Of a stretch of DNA of 64,000 nt, positions 20,105 through 29,423 are shown one piece after another. The stretch's first letter is position 1. Every line of letters begins with the position of its first letter. Position numbers and translations under genes: made by a program. Source of the DNA: Candidatus Pantoea soli (lineage in GTDB: Bacteria > Pseudomonadota > Gammaproteobacteria > Enterobacterales > Enterobacteriaceae); the NCBI RefSeq assembly GCF_007833795.1, contig NZ_CP032702.1, positions 3,410,001-3,474,000 of the forward strand, written 5' to 3'. Under the pieces are notes generated by a model, which did not search any database, had not been told where the DNA came from, and was given only the letters and a program-made list of their open reading frames with translations.

Positions 20105-20698
20105 TTACCGCGCCGGGCTCACCACTTTCGCAAACTGCGCGGTCAGAGGGGCCAGATCGCCCGCGACGCCGCTGACCAGCGCCGCCTGCCAGTTTTCGCG
20201 ATCGGCCGCGTCCCAGTCCAGCAGGTAACCGGCATGCAGCGCCAGCTGTTCGAAGAAGATACGCTGCGCGCGGCCGTTGCCGGTACGGAACGGATGCAGC
20301 ACGTCAATTTCGCAGTAGTAGTGCGCCAGCCGCGCGACAAATGTCTCCGGCGGCAGATTGGCCAGGCCCTGCTCCTCTTCCAGCGCACTCATCAGCGCGT
20401 TGCCCTCTTTCTCAATGTATTCGCAGTGGCAATAGGGCGTGTCGTCGCGCCAGATATCAATGGTGCGCAGCTCTCCTGCCCAGCTGTAGACATCCTGAAA
20501 CAGGGTGCGGTGAATGTGACACAGGCGCGGCAGGCCAATCGCGCCCGAACCGAGCTCCAGCGTCGCCAGACGCGCCGCGCTGAATGCCAGCTCCGCTTTA
20601 CGCAATTGCGCAGCATCGTGGATTTCCAGCCGGTTTTTCAGCACATCATCGTTGTGCCACAGATAGGGATCGCGCACCGCCAGGCTGTTATCCGCCAT
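20105..20698 (-). CDS. fic: Fic family protein (AMP-transferase fold) with a partly altered Fic motif
   Basis: The 197-residue Fic-fold protein carries the motif HPFRTGNGRAQR at residues 135-146. The canonical motif is HxFx(D/E)GNGRxxR: the catalytic His135 and the GNGR/Arg146 anchor are intact, but the metal-binding acidic position is Thr139. E. coli K-12 Fic, as I remember it, has HPFRVGSGLAQR, so this copy is closer to an active motif. Fic enzymes transfer AMP to protein hydroxyls. The start (ATG 20698, GGAGG upstream) lies inside the end of yhfG, an 11-base overlap. Activity is uncertain because of Thr139. Confidence 0.92.
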   Translation of the reverse strand: MADNSLAVRDPYLWHNDDVLKNRLEIHDAAQLRKAELAFSAARLATLELGSGAIGLPRLCHIHRTLFQDVYSWAGELRTIDIWRDDTPYCHCEYIEKEGNALMSALEEEQGLANLPPETFVARLAHYYCEIDVLHPFRTGNGRAQRIFFEQLALHAGYLLDWDAADRENWQAALVSGVAGDLAPLTAQFAKVVSPAR

Positions 20699-20858
20699 AT
20701 TGCCTCCTCAGCGAAGCAAGGCGCTCTTCCGCCTGTTCCGCAGTGATGACGGCTTCATTAACGGTAAAACCGGCCAGCCTGCAGCTGGCCTGATAGCTGG
20801 CAGCGCGGCGCTGCTGCCACAGTGTGGCTTTCTGTTTTTCAGTGAGTTGGCTGGTCAT
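20688..20858 (-). CDS. yhfG: YhfG, FicA-type antitoxin partner of Fic
   Basis: This 56-residue protein starts at the ATG 20858 behind a perfect GGAGG and overlaps fic by 11 bases. The YhfG/FicA family inhibits class I Fic proteins through a helix with the motif (S/T)xxxE(G/N), whose glutamate blocks the ATP gamma-phosphate site. In E. coli I remember SRRLEG; here residues 25-30 are SCRLAG, so the inhibitory Glu is Ala29 (codon GCC at 20772-20774). The rest (LTEKQKATLW...; AEERLASLRRQYGG) matches the family. It may still bind Fic but not clamp it in the usual way. Confidence 0.88.
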   Translation of the reverse strand: MTSQLTEKQKATLWQQRRAASYQASCRLAGFTVNEAVITAEQAEERLASLRRQYGG

Positions 20859-20927
20859 AGCGCCTCCGGCAAACGGGAATTGCCCTAAGTATAAGAGCAA
20901 ATGGCAGCTTTGCCGGAGCGCAGCCAG

Positions 20928-20951
20928 GCGCACCGGTGGGATCCGGCGCGC
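20928..20951 (-). terminator. GC-rich hairpin downstream of ppiA
   Basis: A 9-bp stem (20928-20936 with 20943-20951; one G-U in transcript) has a six-base loop. It directly follows the ppiA stop. No T-run is present, so termination is uncertain; it may be a 3' stabiliser. Confidence 0.35.
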
Positions 20952-20958
20952 GCAGCCA

Positions 20959-21531
20959 TTAAGGCAGGACTTTGGCAGCGGTGATCACCACCGGTTTAGA
21001 GGGCACGTTCTGATACGGGCCGACATCTTTCGTCGGTACCTGGGCGATCTTGTCGACCACGTCCATACCTTTCACCACTTTGCCAAACACCGCATAGCCG
21101 AAGTCACGCTGGCCGTGGTCAAGGAAGGCGTTATCCGCCACGTTCAGGAAGAACTGGCTGGTGGCACTGTCTTTCTCAGCCGTACGCGCCATGGAAATGG
21201 TGCCGCGCAGGTTGCGCAGGCCATTATCCGCTTCGTTTTTAATCGGCGCGTTGGTCTGTTTCTGCTGCATATCGGCGGTGAAGCCGCCGCCCTGAATCAT
21301 GAAGCCTGGAATAACGCGGTGAAAAATGGTGTTGTTGTAAAAGCCATTGTTGACGTAATCAACAAAGTTTTTCACGGAAACCGGGGCTTTCTGATTATCC
21401 AGTTCGAGTTCAATATTACCCGCAGAGGTGGTGAGCAGCACATGAGTATCCCCTTTGGCTGCCAGAGCAGAAGCAGATACAGAAGAGAGCGCTAACAGGG
21501 CGACGGCCGCTGTCAAAGTACGTTTAAGCAT
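20959..21531 (-). CDS. ppiA: PpiA, periplasmic cyclophilin-type prolyl isomerase
   Basis: The 190-residue protein has a signal peptide ([20 protein letters not shown], cleavage likely after ALA at residue 24) and a cyclophilin domain with [15 protein letters not shown] and the Phe-rich SQFFLNV segment. It isomerises prolyl bonds in the periplasm. I chose the ATG at 21531, preceded by AAGGAATCTTTC; an open frame 22 codons upstream has no signal-peptide logic. In E. coli the gene is under CRP with CytR, and CRP-like sites are visible upstream here. Confidence 0.96.
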   Translation of the reverse strand: MLKRTLTAAVALLALSSVSASALAAKGDTHVLLTTSAGNIELELDNQKAPVSVKNFVDYVNNGFYNNTIFHRVIPGFMIQGGGFTADMQQKQTNAPIKNEADNGLRNLRGTISMARTAEKDSATSQFFLNVADNAFLDHGQRDFGYAVFGKVVKGMDVVDKIAQVPTKDVGPYQNVPSKPVVITAAKVLP

Positions 21532-21627
21532 GAAAGATTCCTTACCTTGGAGAGCTAGCTCAAAAACCCGATCGATTGTAAAGAGCATGTAATACAAGAG
21601 CCAGCGTTTTACCTATATTTACGCTGA

Positions 21628-21685
21628 GGTTACGATGGTCACACTTTTTCGCAACGCAATCATTTGCGTGATGAAAATCACACTA
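21628..21685. promoter_or_regulatory. Candidate CRP sites (and possible CytR site) in the ppiA-tsgA region
   Basis: CGTGA-N6-TCACA at 21667-21682 matches nine of ten core positions of the CRP consensus. A weaker GGTTA-N6-TCACA lies at 21628-21643, 39 bases away centre to centre. Between them CGCAACGCAAT...TTGCG resembles inverted CytR half-sites. The stronger site also contains TGAT-N4-ATCA, the core of an FNR site. E. coli ppiA is known to be controlled by CRP and CytR, which supports the reading for ppiA; effects on the divergent tsgA are possible. Confidence 0.65.
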
Positions 21686-21790
21686 TTAATGAAATATTTC
21701 TCGCTTGTTTCAGTGCTTATTTATTACGATCACAGTTCCATTTACAATTCATGACACTTTTGCCATCCCGGCGTACCACAGGCTCTGAAC

Positions 21791-22969
21791 ATGACAAACC
21801 GTAATCGCATTGGCCTTACCTGGATCAGCTTTTTCTCCTATGCGCTCACTGGCGCACTGGTAATCGTGACCGGTATGGTGCTGGACAACATCGCTCAATA
21901 CTTCCAGCTGCCCGTTTCTGAAATGAGTAACACCTTCACCTTCCTTAATGCCGGTATTCTGGTTGCCGTGTTTCTGAACGCCTGGCTGATGGTGATTGTG
22001 CCGCTGAAACGTCAGCTGATCTTCGGTTTTATTCTGATGATCCTCGCGGTGGCCGGTCTGATGACCAGCCATAACCTCAGCGTGTTCTCGCTGTGCATGT
22101 TCGTGCTGGGCGTGGTCAGCGGTATCACGATGTCGATCGGGACCTTCCTGATTACGCACCTGTATGATGGTCGCCAGCGCGGTTCACGTCTGCTGTTTAC
22201 CGATTCGTTCTTCAGCATGGCGGGAACCATTTTCCCCATCATCGCCGGTGTTCTGCTGGCGCGCGCGCTGCCGTGGTACTGGGTTTATGCCTGCATTGGC
22301 GTGATTTATCTGGCGATTTTTGTGCTGACGCTGATGGTAGATTTCCCGCAGCTGAAAAGTGAAGCCGCCGTACAGGGTGGCGAGAAAGAAAAATGGGGCG
22401 TTGGCGTGCTGTTCCTGTCGATTGCCGCCCTGTGCTACATCCTGGGTCAGCTGGGCTTTATCTCCTGGGTGCCGGAATACGCAACCAAATCTATGGGCAT
22501 GGACATTGCGGCAGCCGGTCAGCTGGTCGGTAACTTCTGGACCGCTTATATGGTGGGCATGTGGGCGTTCAGCTTCCTGCTGCGCTTCTTCGATCTGCAG
22601 CGCATTCTGATGGTGCTGGCACTGCTGGCCACCGGCCTGATGTACTGGTTTGTCACCACCACGGAAGCCGGCATGCTGCACTGGATTATTATGGCGCTGG
22701 GCTTCTTCTCCAGTGCGATCTACACCACCATCATCACGCTGGGCTCGCTGCAGACGAAAGTCTCTTCGCCAAAACTGGTTAACTTTATTCTGACCTGCGG
22801 CACTGTCGGCACCATGCTGACCTTCGTGGTGACCGGGCCGATTGTGGCAAAAGGCGGCGCCCATGCTGCGCTCTCTACCGCAAACGGGCTGTATGCCGTG
22901 GTGTTTGTGATGTGTGTGCTGCTGGGCTTTGTGACTAAACATCGCCAGCACGGTCACATCACCCACTGA
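21791..22969 (+). CDS. tsgA: TsgA, major facilitator superfamily transporter
   Basis: The 392-residue membrane protein has about 12 transmembrane segments ([31 protein letters not shown] at the start; [26 protein letters not shown] at the end). TsgA is an MFS protein whose name comes from tellurite/selenite- and gluconate-linked phenotypes in Salmonella; the substrate is unknown. It is divergent from ppiA. In E. coli the nirBDC-cysG region follows; here it does not. Confidence 0.93.
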   Translation: MTNRNRIGLTWISFFSYALTGALVIVTGMVLDNIAQYFQLPVSEMSNTFTFLNAGILVAVFLNAWLMVIVPLKRQLIFGFILMILAVAGLMTSHNLSVFSLCMFVLGVVSGITMSIGTFLITHLYDGRQRGSRLLFTDSFFSMAGTIFPIIAGVLLARALPWYWVYACIGVIYLAIFVLTLMVDFPQLKSEAAVQGGEKEKWGVGVLFLSIAALCYILGQLGFISWVPEYATKSMGMDIAAAGQLVGNFWTAYMVGMWAFSFLLRFFDLQRILMVLALLATGLMYWFVTTTEAGMLHWIIMALGFFSSAIYTTIITLGSLQTKVSSPKLVNFILTCGTVGTMLTFVVTGPIVAKGGAHAALSTANGLYAVVFVMCVLLGFVTKHRQHGHITH

Positions 22970-23321
22970 CGGCTCATGCCGGTCGCGCCTTCGCCGTGAC
23001 CGGACCCGCACTGACAGCGGCGCAGGATGCTGCGCTGCTGTCCCTGATGCACACTCCGGCTGTTCACCTCACGATGATGCCCTGCCACTTATAGCCTGAT
23101 AACCGTGCCGCTCCGCCCTCTCCTGCACGCTATCCCGCTGCGATTATAGTTATCCGCGATCCTGCCGCTTATAGTGACTCTCTGGCTGCGCTGCCTGCGA
23201 TACGCCGGCATTGTGACGCGGTGCACCAGGCTACCCGCAGCGCAGGTTTGCACACATCGGCTGTACAGCGCTGCGCTTTGCCGCCAGACTGACGCCAGCA
23301 ATGAAAAAACAAGGAGTGATT
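22970..23321. other. Non-coding stretch between tsgA and a secreted-protein gene
   Basis: In these 352 bases I see no convincing gene. A hairpin CCGGTC...GACCGG (22979-23003) directly after tsgA lacks a T-run. Around 23203 TTGTGACGCGGTGCACC is a poor CRP-like sequence. The remainder presumably carries the promoter of the downstream gene, which I could not place. Confidence 0.5.
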
Positions 23322-23768
23322 ATGCGTATTGTGTCTCTGCTGAGCGCCCTGCTGCTGCCGCTGAGCGCGGCGGTGCATGCCGCGCCGGTAACCTGGTCCG
23401 CGGTCATGGGTGAATGGCAGGTGGTGGCGGTTACGCCAAAGAAAGAGGATGGCCAGATCTATATCAAAAATGATCCGCAGTTTATGGGCGCACGCGTTGC
23501 CTTCAGGCCGGACAGCATAAGCTGGACGCGCGGCACCGCCGAGCGCAGCATCAATCCCGCAGTGGACAACTGCCGCGGCAAGCCGCGTCTCAGCGCCGCC
23601 AGCGGCGACGCACAGGATCGGGATTTCACCTTTCGCTATGGCTTCAACGTACGCTGTGGCGATCGGGCATGGGGACCGGCACCCGGTGCGGTGCTGAGCG
23701 TGCTGGCAGACGGTAATGCCCGGCTGTTCTGGGATGGCGCGGAGCTGGCCTTGCGCCGGGTGAAGTAA
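23322..23768 (+). CDS. Uncharacterised small secreted (periplasmic) protein
   Basis: The 148-residue protein starts with a clear signal peptide (MRIVSLLSALLLPLSAAVHA, cleavage likely before APVTW). The mature part has a WSAVMGEWQVVAV opening, two cysteines (in DNCRGKPR and NVRCGDRAWG) that could form a disulfide, and a C-terminal ARLFWDGAELALRRVK; the alternating hydrophobic pattern suggests a small beta-barrel or lipocalin-like fold, which is inference. I do not recognise the family. I chose the ATG at 23322 because AAGGAG stands five bases upstream; ATG 23301 would put charged residues first. It sits alone between tsgA and trpS, where E. coli has nirBDC-cysG and other genes. Confidence 0.75.
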   Translation: MRIVSLLSALLLPLSAAVHAAPVTWSAVMGEWQVVAVTPKKEDGQIYIKNDPQFMGARVAFRPDSISWTRGTAERSINPAVDNCRGKPRLSAASGDAQDRDFTFRYGFNVRCGDRAWGPAPGAVLSVLADGNARLFWDGAELALRRVK

Positions 23769-23796
23769 GGCGCGCTGAAGGCGAATCACGCCTGCG

Positions 23797-23830
23797 GCAG
23801 AGAAAGTGCGGTCCCGGCAGCCGGGACCGC
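23797..23830 (-). terminator. Terminator of trpS
   Basis: A 10-bp perfect stem GCGGTCCCGG/CCGGGACCGC (23808-23817 with 23821-23830) with a three-base loop is followed in trpS orientation by ACTTTCTCT, a modest T-rich tail. Confidence 0.65.
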
Positions 23831-23836
23831 AGCGGA

Positions 23837-24841
23837 TTATGGCTGGGCAACGAAGCCGATGGCGTCGTAGACCTTTTTCAGCGTTTCCTGCGCATGCGCG
23901 CGCGCTTTGGCTGCGCCATCACGCATGACCTGATTCAGGAAGGCTTCGTCGTTGCGGAAGCGGTGATAACGCTCCTGCAGCTCGCCGAGCATACCGGAAA
24001 CGGCATCCGCCACTGCACCTTTCAGATGACCATACATTTTGCCTTCGAATTCCTGCTCCAGCGCCGGAATACTTTTACCGGTCACGCCCGAGAGGATATC
24101 CAGCAGGTTAGAGACACCTGCTTTTTCTTTCACGTCATAGCGTACAACCGGCGGCTCCTCGGAATCCGTGACCGCGCGTTTGATCTTCTTCACCACCGCT
24201 TTGGTGTCTTCCAGCAGGCCGATAACGTTGTTACGGTTGTCATCCGACTTCGACATCTTTTTCGTCGGCTCCAGCAGCGACATCACGCGCGCACCTGATT
24301 TGGGAATAAACGGCTCAGGAATTTTAAACACATCGCCGTACAGCGCATTAAAACGCGCCGCAATATCGCGGCTCAGCTCAAGGTGCTGTTTCTGATCTTC
24401 ACCCACCGGCACCTGATTGGTCTGGTACAGCAGAATATCCGCCGCCATCAGCACCGGATAATCAAACAGACCGGCGTTGATGTTCTCTTCGTAGCGGGCT
24501 GATTTGTCCTTGAACTGGGTCATGCGGCTCAGCTCACCAAAGTAGGCGTAGCAGTTCAGCACCCAGCTCAGCTGCGCGTGTTCCGGCACGTGCGACTGTA
24601 CGAAGATGGTGCTTTTTTCCGGATCGATACCACAGGCAAGATAGAGTGCCAGCGTATCAAGCGTGGCTTTGCGCAGCGCGGCCGGGTCCTGACGGACGGT
24701 AATGGCGTGCAGATCGACGATGCAGTAAATGCAGTGAAAATCATCCTGCATCTGCACCCACTGACGCAGCGCACCCATATAGTTGCCAATGGTCAGTTCA
24801 CCGGAAGGCTGGGCGCCGCTGAAAACGATGGGTTTGCTCAT
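23837..24841 (-). CDS. trpS: TrpS, tryptophanyl-tRNA synthetase
   Basis: This 334-residue class I aminoacyl-tRNA synthetase has the HIGH-equivalent TIGN (in [14 protein letters not shown]) and the KMSKS loop (KKMSKSD, near residue 195). It charges tRNA-Trp. It is the last gene of the aroK-aroB-damX-dam-rpe-gph-trpS series, 15 bases after gph, and has a terminator. Confidence 0.98.
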   Translation of the reverse strand: MSKPIVFSGAQPSGELTIGNYMGALRQWVQMQDDFHCIYCIVDLHAITVRQDPAALRKATLDTLALYLACGIDPEKSTIFVQSHVPEHAQLSWVLNCYAYFGELSRMTQFKDKSARYEENINAGLFDYPVLMAADILLYQTNQVPVGEDQKQHLELSRDIAARFNALYGDVFKIPEPFIPKSGARVMSLLEPTKKMSKSDDNRNNVIGLLEDTKAVVKKIKRAVTDSEEPPVVRYDVKEKAGVSNLLDILSGVTGKSIPALEQEFEGKMYGHLKGAVADAVSGMLGELQERYHRFRNDEAFLNQVMRDGAAKARAHAQETLKKVYDAIGFVAQP

Positions 24842-24856
24842 GTTATATCCTGATAA

Positions 24857-25534
24857 TCACAGCCCGAGAGCGGGCAAAAGTTCGCTAAAAGTATCGAGAG
24901 TTAAATCGGGTTGGCTGGTGGCAATCGGCTCACCGTAGTTATAGCCGAACGTCATGCCCACATTCGGGACGCCTGCGGCCTGGGCGGCGAGAATATCATT
25001 GCGTGAATCGCCCACAAACAGCAATTGTCCTGGTAACACGCCGAAGTGCCCCAGCACAAGGAAAATGGCGGCCGGATGCGGCTTTTTTACCACCACATCA
25101 TCACCGCCGATAATCAGTGAAAAATCATCGGCAATGCCAAGCGACTGCAGCAGCGGGGCGACAAATGGCGTCGGCTTATTAGTGACAATTGCCAGCGGCA
25201 GACCTTGCGCCCGCAACGCGGCCAGCGTCTCTTTTACCTGCGGAAACAGCGTACTGCCGGCTTCGACCGTTGCGGCATAGTGTTTATCGAACAGTGCGCG
25301 CGCGTCGCGCTGCTCTTCGGCATGCGGTTCGCGTCCCAGCGCCCAGCTGAGTGCGCGGGTCATCATGACGTCTGCGCCGTTGCCAATCCAGGTGGAAGCC
25401 CGCTCAATGCCGGGCGGCGGCAGATGCAGGTCGCCCAGCGCCAGGTCGATCGCCTGCGCCAGCCCCGGGGCGCTGTGCACCAGCGTGCCGTCCAGGTCAA
25501 ACGCCAGCGCGCGGATATCAGTGAAATGAGCCAT
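24857..25534 (-). CDS. gph: Gph, phosphoglycolate phosphatase
   Basis: The 225-residue HAD-family phosphatase has motif I DLDGTL (residues 13-18), the NKPT motif and motif [12 protein letters not shown]. It hydrolyses 2-phosphoglycolate formed during DNA repair. The protein is shorter than E. coli Gph (about 252 residues) but all motifs are present. Its ATG lies inside the end of rpe (17-base overlap), so translation is probably coupled. Confidence 0.95.
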   Translation of the reverse strand: MAHFTDIRALAFDLDGTLVHSAPGLAQAIDLALGDLHLPPPGIERASTWIGNGADVMMTRALSWALGREPHAEEQRDARALFDKHYAATVEAGSTLFPQVKETLAALRAQGLPLAIVTNKPTPFVAPLLQSLGIADDFSLIIGGDDVVVKKPHPAAIFLVLGHFGVLPGQLLFVGDSRNDILAAQAAGVPNVGMTFGYNYGEPIATSQPDLTLDTFSELLPALGL

Positions 25535-26201
25535 TCACTTTCTCCAGTTCGTTGCGCATATCATCAATGACTTTTTTGTAATCCGGATGACCAAAAATGG
25601 CCGAGCCGGCAACGAACATATCTGCGCCTGCCGCCGCGATCTGACCGATGTTGTCAATCTTCACGCCGCCGTCTACTTCCAGACGGATGTCGTAGCCGCT
25701 CTGATCGATCAGGCGGCGCGCTTCGCGCAGTTTGTCGAGCGTGCCGGGAATAAACGACTGACCGCCAAAGCCCGGGTTAACCGACATCAGCAGAATGATG
25801 TCGAGCTTATCCATAACGTAGTCAAGGTAGCTGAGCGGCGTGGCCGGATTAAACACCAGGCCTGCTTTACAGCCATGCTCTTTGATCAGCTGCAGGGTGC
25901 GATCCACATGCTCGCTGGCTTCCGGGTGGAAGGTAATGTAGCTGGCGCCGGCTTTGGCAAAGGCGGGGATCAACGCATCCACCGGCTTAACCATCAGGTG
26001 CACATCGATAGGTGCGGTGATGCCGTAATCGCGCAGCGCTTTCAGCACCATCGGCCCCATGGTCAGATTGGGAACATAGTGGTTATCCATCACGTCGAAA
26101 TGAACCACGTCACCCCCGGCTGCCAGCGCTTTGGCAGTGTCTTCACCCAGACGGGCAAAGTCAGCGGCAAGGATTGAAGGGGCCAGTAAAAATTGTTTCA
26201 T
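25518..26201 (-). CDS. rpe: Rpe, ribulose-phosphate 3-epimerase
   Basis: The 227-residue TIM-barrel enzyme has the family motifs [27 protein letters not shown] (metal ligands) and EVDGGV. It interconverts ribulose-5-phosphate and xylulose-5-phosphate in the pentose phosphate pathway. The ribosome site GGGAGAATCGG precedes the ATG. It follows dam after a hairpin and overlaps gph. Confidence 0.98.
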   Translation of the reverse strand: MKQFLLAPSILAADFARLGEDTAKALAAGGDVVHFDVMDNHYVPNLTMGPMVLKALRDYGITAPIDVHLMVKPVDALIPAFAKAGASYITFHPEASEHVDRTLQLIKEHGCKAGLVFNPATPLSYLDYVMDKLDIILLMSVNPGFGGQSFIPGTLDKLREARRLIDQSGYDIRLEVDGGVKIDNIGQIAAAGADMFVAGSAIFGHPDYKKVIDDMRNELEKVNGSFH

Positions 26202-26221
26202 CCGATTCTCCCAATTTTAGG

Positions 26222-26245
26222 CGCCAGGCCGGGTCCGGTCTGGCG
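26222..26245 (-). other. Intercistronic hairpin between dam and rpe
   Basis: An 11-bp stem CGCCAGGCCGG/CCGGTCTGGCG (26222-26232 with 26235-26245; one G-U) has almost no loop, so the top pairs will open. No T-run follows. It may stabilise or process the polycistronic message. Confidence 0.45.
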
Positions 26246-26272
26246 TGGTGCGTTGGTCGCGGACGAAACAAA

Positions 26273-27085
26273 CTAGCGGAAAAGCGCCAGCAGTTCGTCC
26301 ACCTGAGTGCGACCACTTATGCTTCGGCTGATGGAACGCCGGGCTTTGACTACATGTAAATCCGCGTTTTGATACCACTCGCGCGTCAGCAGGGTATCGT
26401 GATTGGAAATCAGTACCGGAATCCGGCTCTCCTGCGCCAGCCGGCTGGCCAGTTCGGCCAGATGCTGCTGTTCACGCAGACTGAAGCTGTTGGTGTGGTA
26501 AGCGGTAAAGTTGGCCGTCGCCGACAGCGGCGCGTACGGCGGATCGCAATAGACCACTGAGCCGGCAGACGCGTTGTTCAGAGTAACATCGTACGATTCG
26601 CAGACAAAGGTCGCTTTTTGCGCGCGTTCCGCGAACCATAACAGCTCCGCTTCCGGGAAATACGGTTTGCGGTAACGGCCAAACGGCACGTTGAATTCGC
26701 CACGCAGATTATAGCGACACAGGCCGTTATACCCGTGACGGTTCAGATAGAGGAACAACACCGCGCGCTGATAAGGGTCGCGGCTGGCGTTAAACGCCAG
26801 TCGCTGGGCGTAATAGGTTTCGGCACTGTTGCCCGCCGCCGTAAACAGCAGGCGCGCATCCTCAATAAAGGCCGCGGTGCGCGTTTTAACAATGTTATAG
26901 AGATTGATCAGATCACCGTTGATATCCGCCAGGTGATAGCGGTCATAATCGGTGTTGAGGAATACGGAACCGGCGCCGACAAAAGGCTCGATTAAACAAT
27001 CGCCTTGCGGCAGATGACGACGGATATCGTCAAGCAGCGGGTATTTCCCTCCGGCCCATTTCAGGAAAGCGCGATTTTTTTTCAT
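26273..27085 (-). CDS. dam: Dam, DNA adenine methyltransferase (GATC)
   Basis: The 270-residue N6-adenine methyltransferase has the SAM motif EPFVGAGSVF (near residue 33) and catalytic DPPY (VVYCDPPYAPL, near residue 180), in the alpha-class order. It methylates A in GATC and serves mismatch repair, replication timing and gene control. It lies 96 bases downstream of damX in the conserved superoperon. Confidence 0.98.
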   Translation of the reverse strand: MKKNRAFLKWAGGKYPLLDDIRRHLPQGDCLIEPFVGAGSVFLNTDYDRYHLADINGDLINLYNIVKTRTAAFIEDARLLFTAAGNSAETYYAQRLAFNASRDPYQRAVLFLYLNRHGYNGLCRYNLRGEFNVPFGRYRKPYFPEAELLWFAERAQKATFVCESYDVTLNNASAGSVVYCDPPYAPLSATANFTAYHTNSFSLREQQHLAELASRLAQESRIPVLISNHDTLLTREWYQNADLHVVKARRSISRSISGRTQVDELLALFR

Positions 27086-27152
27086 GCTGTCGTGGTTATT
27101 ACATCTTAATTAATGGCTGTGGTGAAACCGACAGCAGATCTGCGCTCTAATC

Positions 27153-27174
27153 GGGGCCGCCAGTGCGCGGCCCC
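27153..27174 (-). other. Intercistronic hairpin between damX and dam
   Basis: The stem GGGGCCG/CGGCCCC (27153-27159 with 27168-27174) has an eight-base loop and lies seven bases after the damX stop. No T-run is present, so read-through into dam is expected. Confidence 0.45.
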
Positions 27175-27181
27175 ACATCAC

Positions 27182-28234
27182 TTACTGACTTTCTTTCTTC
27201 ACCTGACTGAGCGGCTTAACCCACGGATTTGCCGCGCGGACTTCCGCCGGCAGCGCAGACACGGCCCGTTTCGCATCGGCCGGCGTTGCGTATGCCCCGC
27301 TGACCAATACATACCACGGCTGGCCGTTACGCGTGGTTTTATACACGTGGTAGTTGCTCAGGTTCTGTTTCTTCGCCCAGGCGTTCAGGCTCTCTGCTTT
27401 CGACGCACCGCTCAGCTGCAGCGTGTAGTTACCGCCGGATGGCAGCGAACGGCTGGCGCCGGCTGAACTGCTCTGGCTGGCTGGCGCGTTGTGCGCAGCG
27501 GTGGTGTGCGTTTTGTTTTCTTTGACCGGCGCGGCTCGGGTTACCGCTGGCGCTTTATGGGTGCTGCTGGTACGCGGCGCGCTGTTACTGCTGGTGCGCG
27601 GCGCGGCGTCAGAGCGCATAGCCGGCGGCGTGATGGCCTTGCTACCGCCGCCGCTGACCGTGGCGGGTGCGGTAGGCAGCGAGCTGTTGCCCTGAGCGCC
27701 CTGCGCGGCTGCATCAACTGAGCCTTGCTGGTTACTCAGCGCGCTGTTCAAATCACCCGGCAGGGTCACGCGCTGCTGGCCGGCAGGCGTGTCTGTCGGT
27801 GCAGCCTGAGTCGGTGTTGAAGAGACTGACGGCATGGAAATCGGCTGAGAATCGCTGCCGGCTGGCGCAGAGGTGCCTGCCGGATTCTGTGGCGCACTCC
27901 CTTCCGTGGAAGGCTGCGCATTCTGCTGGCCGCTCATGGAGGTAGAGCCGGAGAGATCAATATTCTTTTCGCCGCCAGCTGAGGGCGCAGCAGCGCCGGT
28001 GCCGGCAGCGTTTGTGGCCGTCTTGCTGGCAGGTGCCTTCTCATCCGGGCCGTTCAGCGCGGAACCAATGCCCAGCACGACCACCAGCAGCACCAGAATA
28101 CCGACACCCATCATCATACGCTGACGGGAAACCGGTACTTTTGCTTTGGGCGCAGAAGACGATTTGCGAGGCCGCGTTGGACGGCGGTCACTGGCGTCAG
28201 GTTTTAACTCGTCTTCCGGTTTGAACTCATCCAT
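27182..28234 (-). CDS. damX: DamX, SPOR-domain cell-division protein
   Basis: The 350-residue protein has a charged cytoplasmic N-terminus, one membrane helix (about residues 41-61, MMMGVGILVLLVVVLG), a long low-complexity linker rich in Ala, Ser, Pro, Gly and Thr, and a C-terminal SPOR domain (about 265-345, YTLQLSGASKAESLNAWAKK and GQPWYVLVSGAYA). SPOR domains bind denuded glycan strands at the septum. The linker is shorter than in E. coli DamX (about 428 residues). The ribosome site GGAGGAGG precedes the ATG. Confidence 0.95.
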   Translation of the reverse strand: MDEFKPEDELKPDASDRRPTRPRKSSSAPKAKVPVSRQRMMMGVGILVLLVVVLGIGSALNGPDEKAPASKTATNAAGTGAAAPSAGGEKNIDLSGSTSMSGQQNAQPSTEGSAPQNPAGTSAPAGSDSQPISMPSVSSTPTQAAPTDTPAGQQRVTLPGDLNSALSNQQGSVDAAAQGAQGNSSLPTAPATVSGGGSKAITPPAMRSDAAPRTSSNSAPRTSSTHKAPAVTRAAPVKENKTHTTAAHNAPASQSSSAGASRSLPSGGNYTLQLSGASKAESLNAWAKKQNLSNYHVYKTTRNGQPWYVLVSGAYATPADAKRAVSALPAEVRAANPWVKPLSQVKKESQ

Positions 28235-28295
28235 TTAGCCTCCTCCGTAAAACGGCACGCTTCCCACGCGCCGCATCACTGCTTACTACAAATCA

Positions 28296-29384
28296 TCAGG
28301 GTTTCTGGCAATCAGTAATTGCTGCCAGCACCATATCATGTGCCACACCGCCACGCACTTCAGCGCGACCTATCGCAAGCGGCAACACCAGACGCAGCTC
28401 ACCTGCCAGCACTTTTTTGTCACGCATCATGTGCGGCAAATACGCTTCCGCAGTCATGCTCGCCGGGCCATGCACCGGTAATCCGGCGCGCAACAGCAGT
28501 GCAATAATGCGATCTGTCTCTGCCGCGCTGAACTGGCCAAGCCGTTCAGCGGTACGCGCAGCCATCACCATACCGGCCGCCACCGCTTCGCCGTGCAACC
28601 AGTTGCCGTAGCCCATGTGCGCTTCAATGGCATGCCCGAATGTATGGCCCAGGTTCAGCAGCGCACGCAGGCCTGTCTCACGTTCATCGGCTGCCACCAC
28701 GTCGGCTTTGAGTTCGCAGCAGCGGCGAATACAGTACGCCATCGCTTTTTCGTCCAGCGCCAGCAGAGCATCAAGATTCTGCTCCAGCCAGCGGAAGAAT
28801 TCACCGTCGAGGATAATGCCGTATTTGATCACTTCCGCCAGCCCTGATGCCAGCTCGCGCGCCGGCAGGGTGCGCAGGCAATCGGTATCCACTACCACCG
28901 AAGCCGGCTGGTAGAAAGCGCCGATCATGTTTTTGCCCAGCGGATGGTTTACGGCGGTTTTCCCGCCCACGGAGGAGTCAACCTGAGACAGCAAGGTGGT
29001 CGGCACCTGAATAAAGCGCACGCCGCGCTGATAGCTGGCTGCGGCAAAACCGGTCAAATCACCAATCACGCCACCGCCGAGGGCAATCAGCGTGGTATCC
29101 CGACCATGCGGCTTCTGCAGCAAGGCGGTAAAGACCTCGTCCATCACCGCCAGGGTTTTGTACTGCTCACCGTCCGGCAGGATCACCTGATCCACCTTCA
29201 CCCCGGCATCGCTGAGTAACGTTGCCAGTTTATCCAGATAGAGCGTTGCCAGCGTCTGGTTCGTCACCAGCATGGCATTGTCGCCTGCTTTCAGCGGCCA
29301 AAAAGAAGCCGGATCGTTAAACAGTCCGGCAGCGATGGTGATGGGGTAACTGCGATCCCCCAGTGAGACAGTGATCTTCTCCAT
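28296..29384 (-). CDS. aroB: AroB, 3-dehydroquinate synthase
   Basis: The 362-residue NAD-dependent enzyme has the [19 protein letters not shown] segment and [15 protein letters not shown], both typical of the family, plus metal-ligand His in [11 protein letters not shown]. It converts DAHP to 3-dehydroquinate, the second shikimate pathway step. It follows aroK by 39 bases. Confidence 0.97.
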   Translation of the reverse strand: MEKITVSLGDRSYPITIAAGLFNDPASFWPLKAGDNAMLVTNQTLATLYLDKLATLLSDAGVKVDQVILPDGEQYKTLAVMDEVFTALLQKPHGRDTTLIALGGGVIGDLTGFAAASYQRGVRFIQVPTTLLSQVDSSVGGKTAVNHPLGKNMIGAFYQPASVVVDTDCLRTLPARELASGLAEVIKYGIILDGEFFRWLEQNLDALLALDEKAMAYCIRRCCELKADVVAADERETGLRALLNLGHTFGHAIEAHMGYGNWLHGEAVAAGMVMAARTAERLGQFSAAETDRIIALLLRAGLPVHGPASMTAEAYLPHMMRDKKVLAGELRLVLPLAIGRAEVRGGVAHDMVLAAITDCQKP

Positions 29385-29423
29385 GATGACCGATACCTAT
29401 TGCTGAGCCGTCAGGGCGCCGGA

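Noticed and set aside
23169..23789. A 206-codon open frame antisense to the secreted protein gene
   Set aside because: It lacks a ribosome site and domain, whereas the forward frame has a strong ribosome site and a signal peptide.
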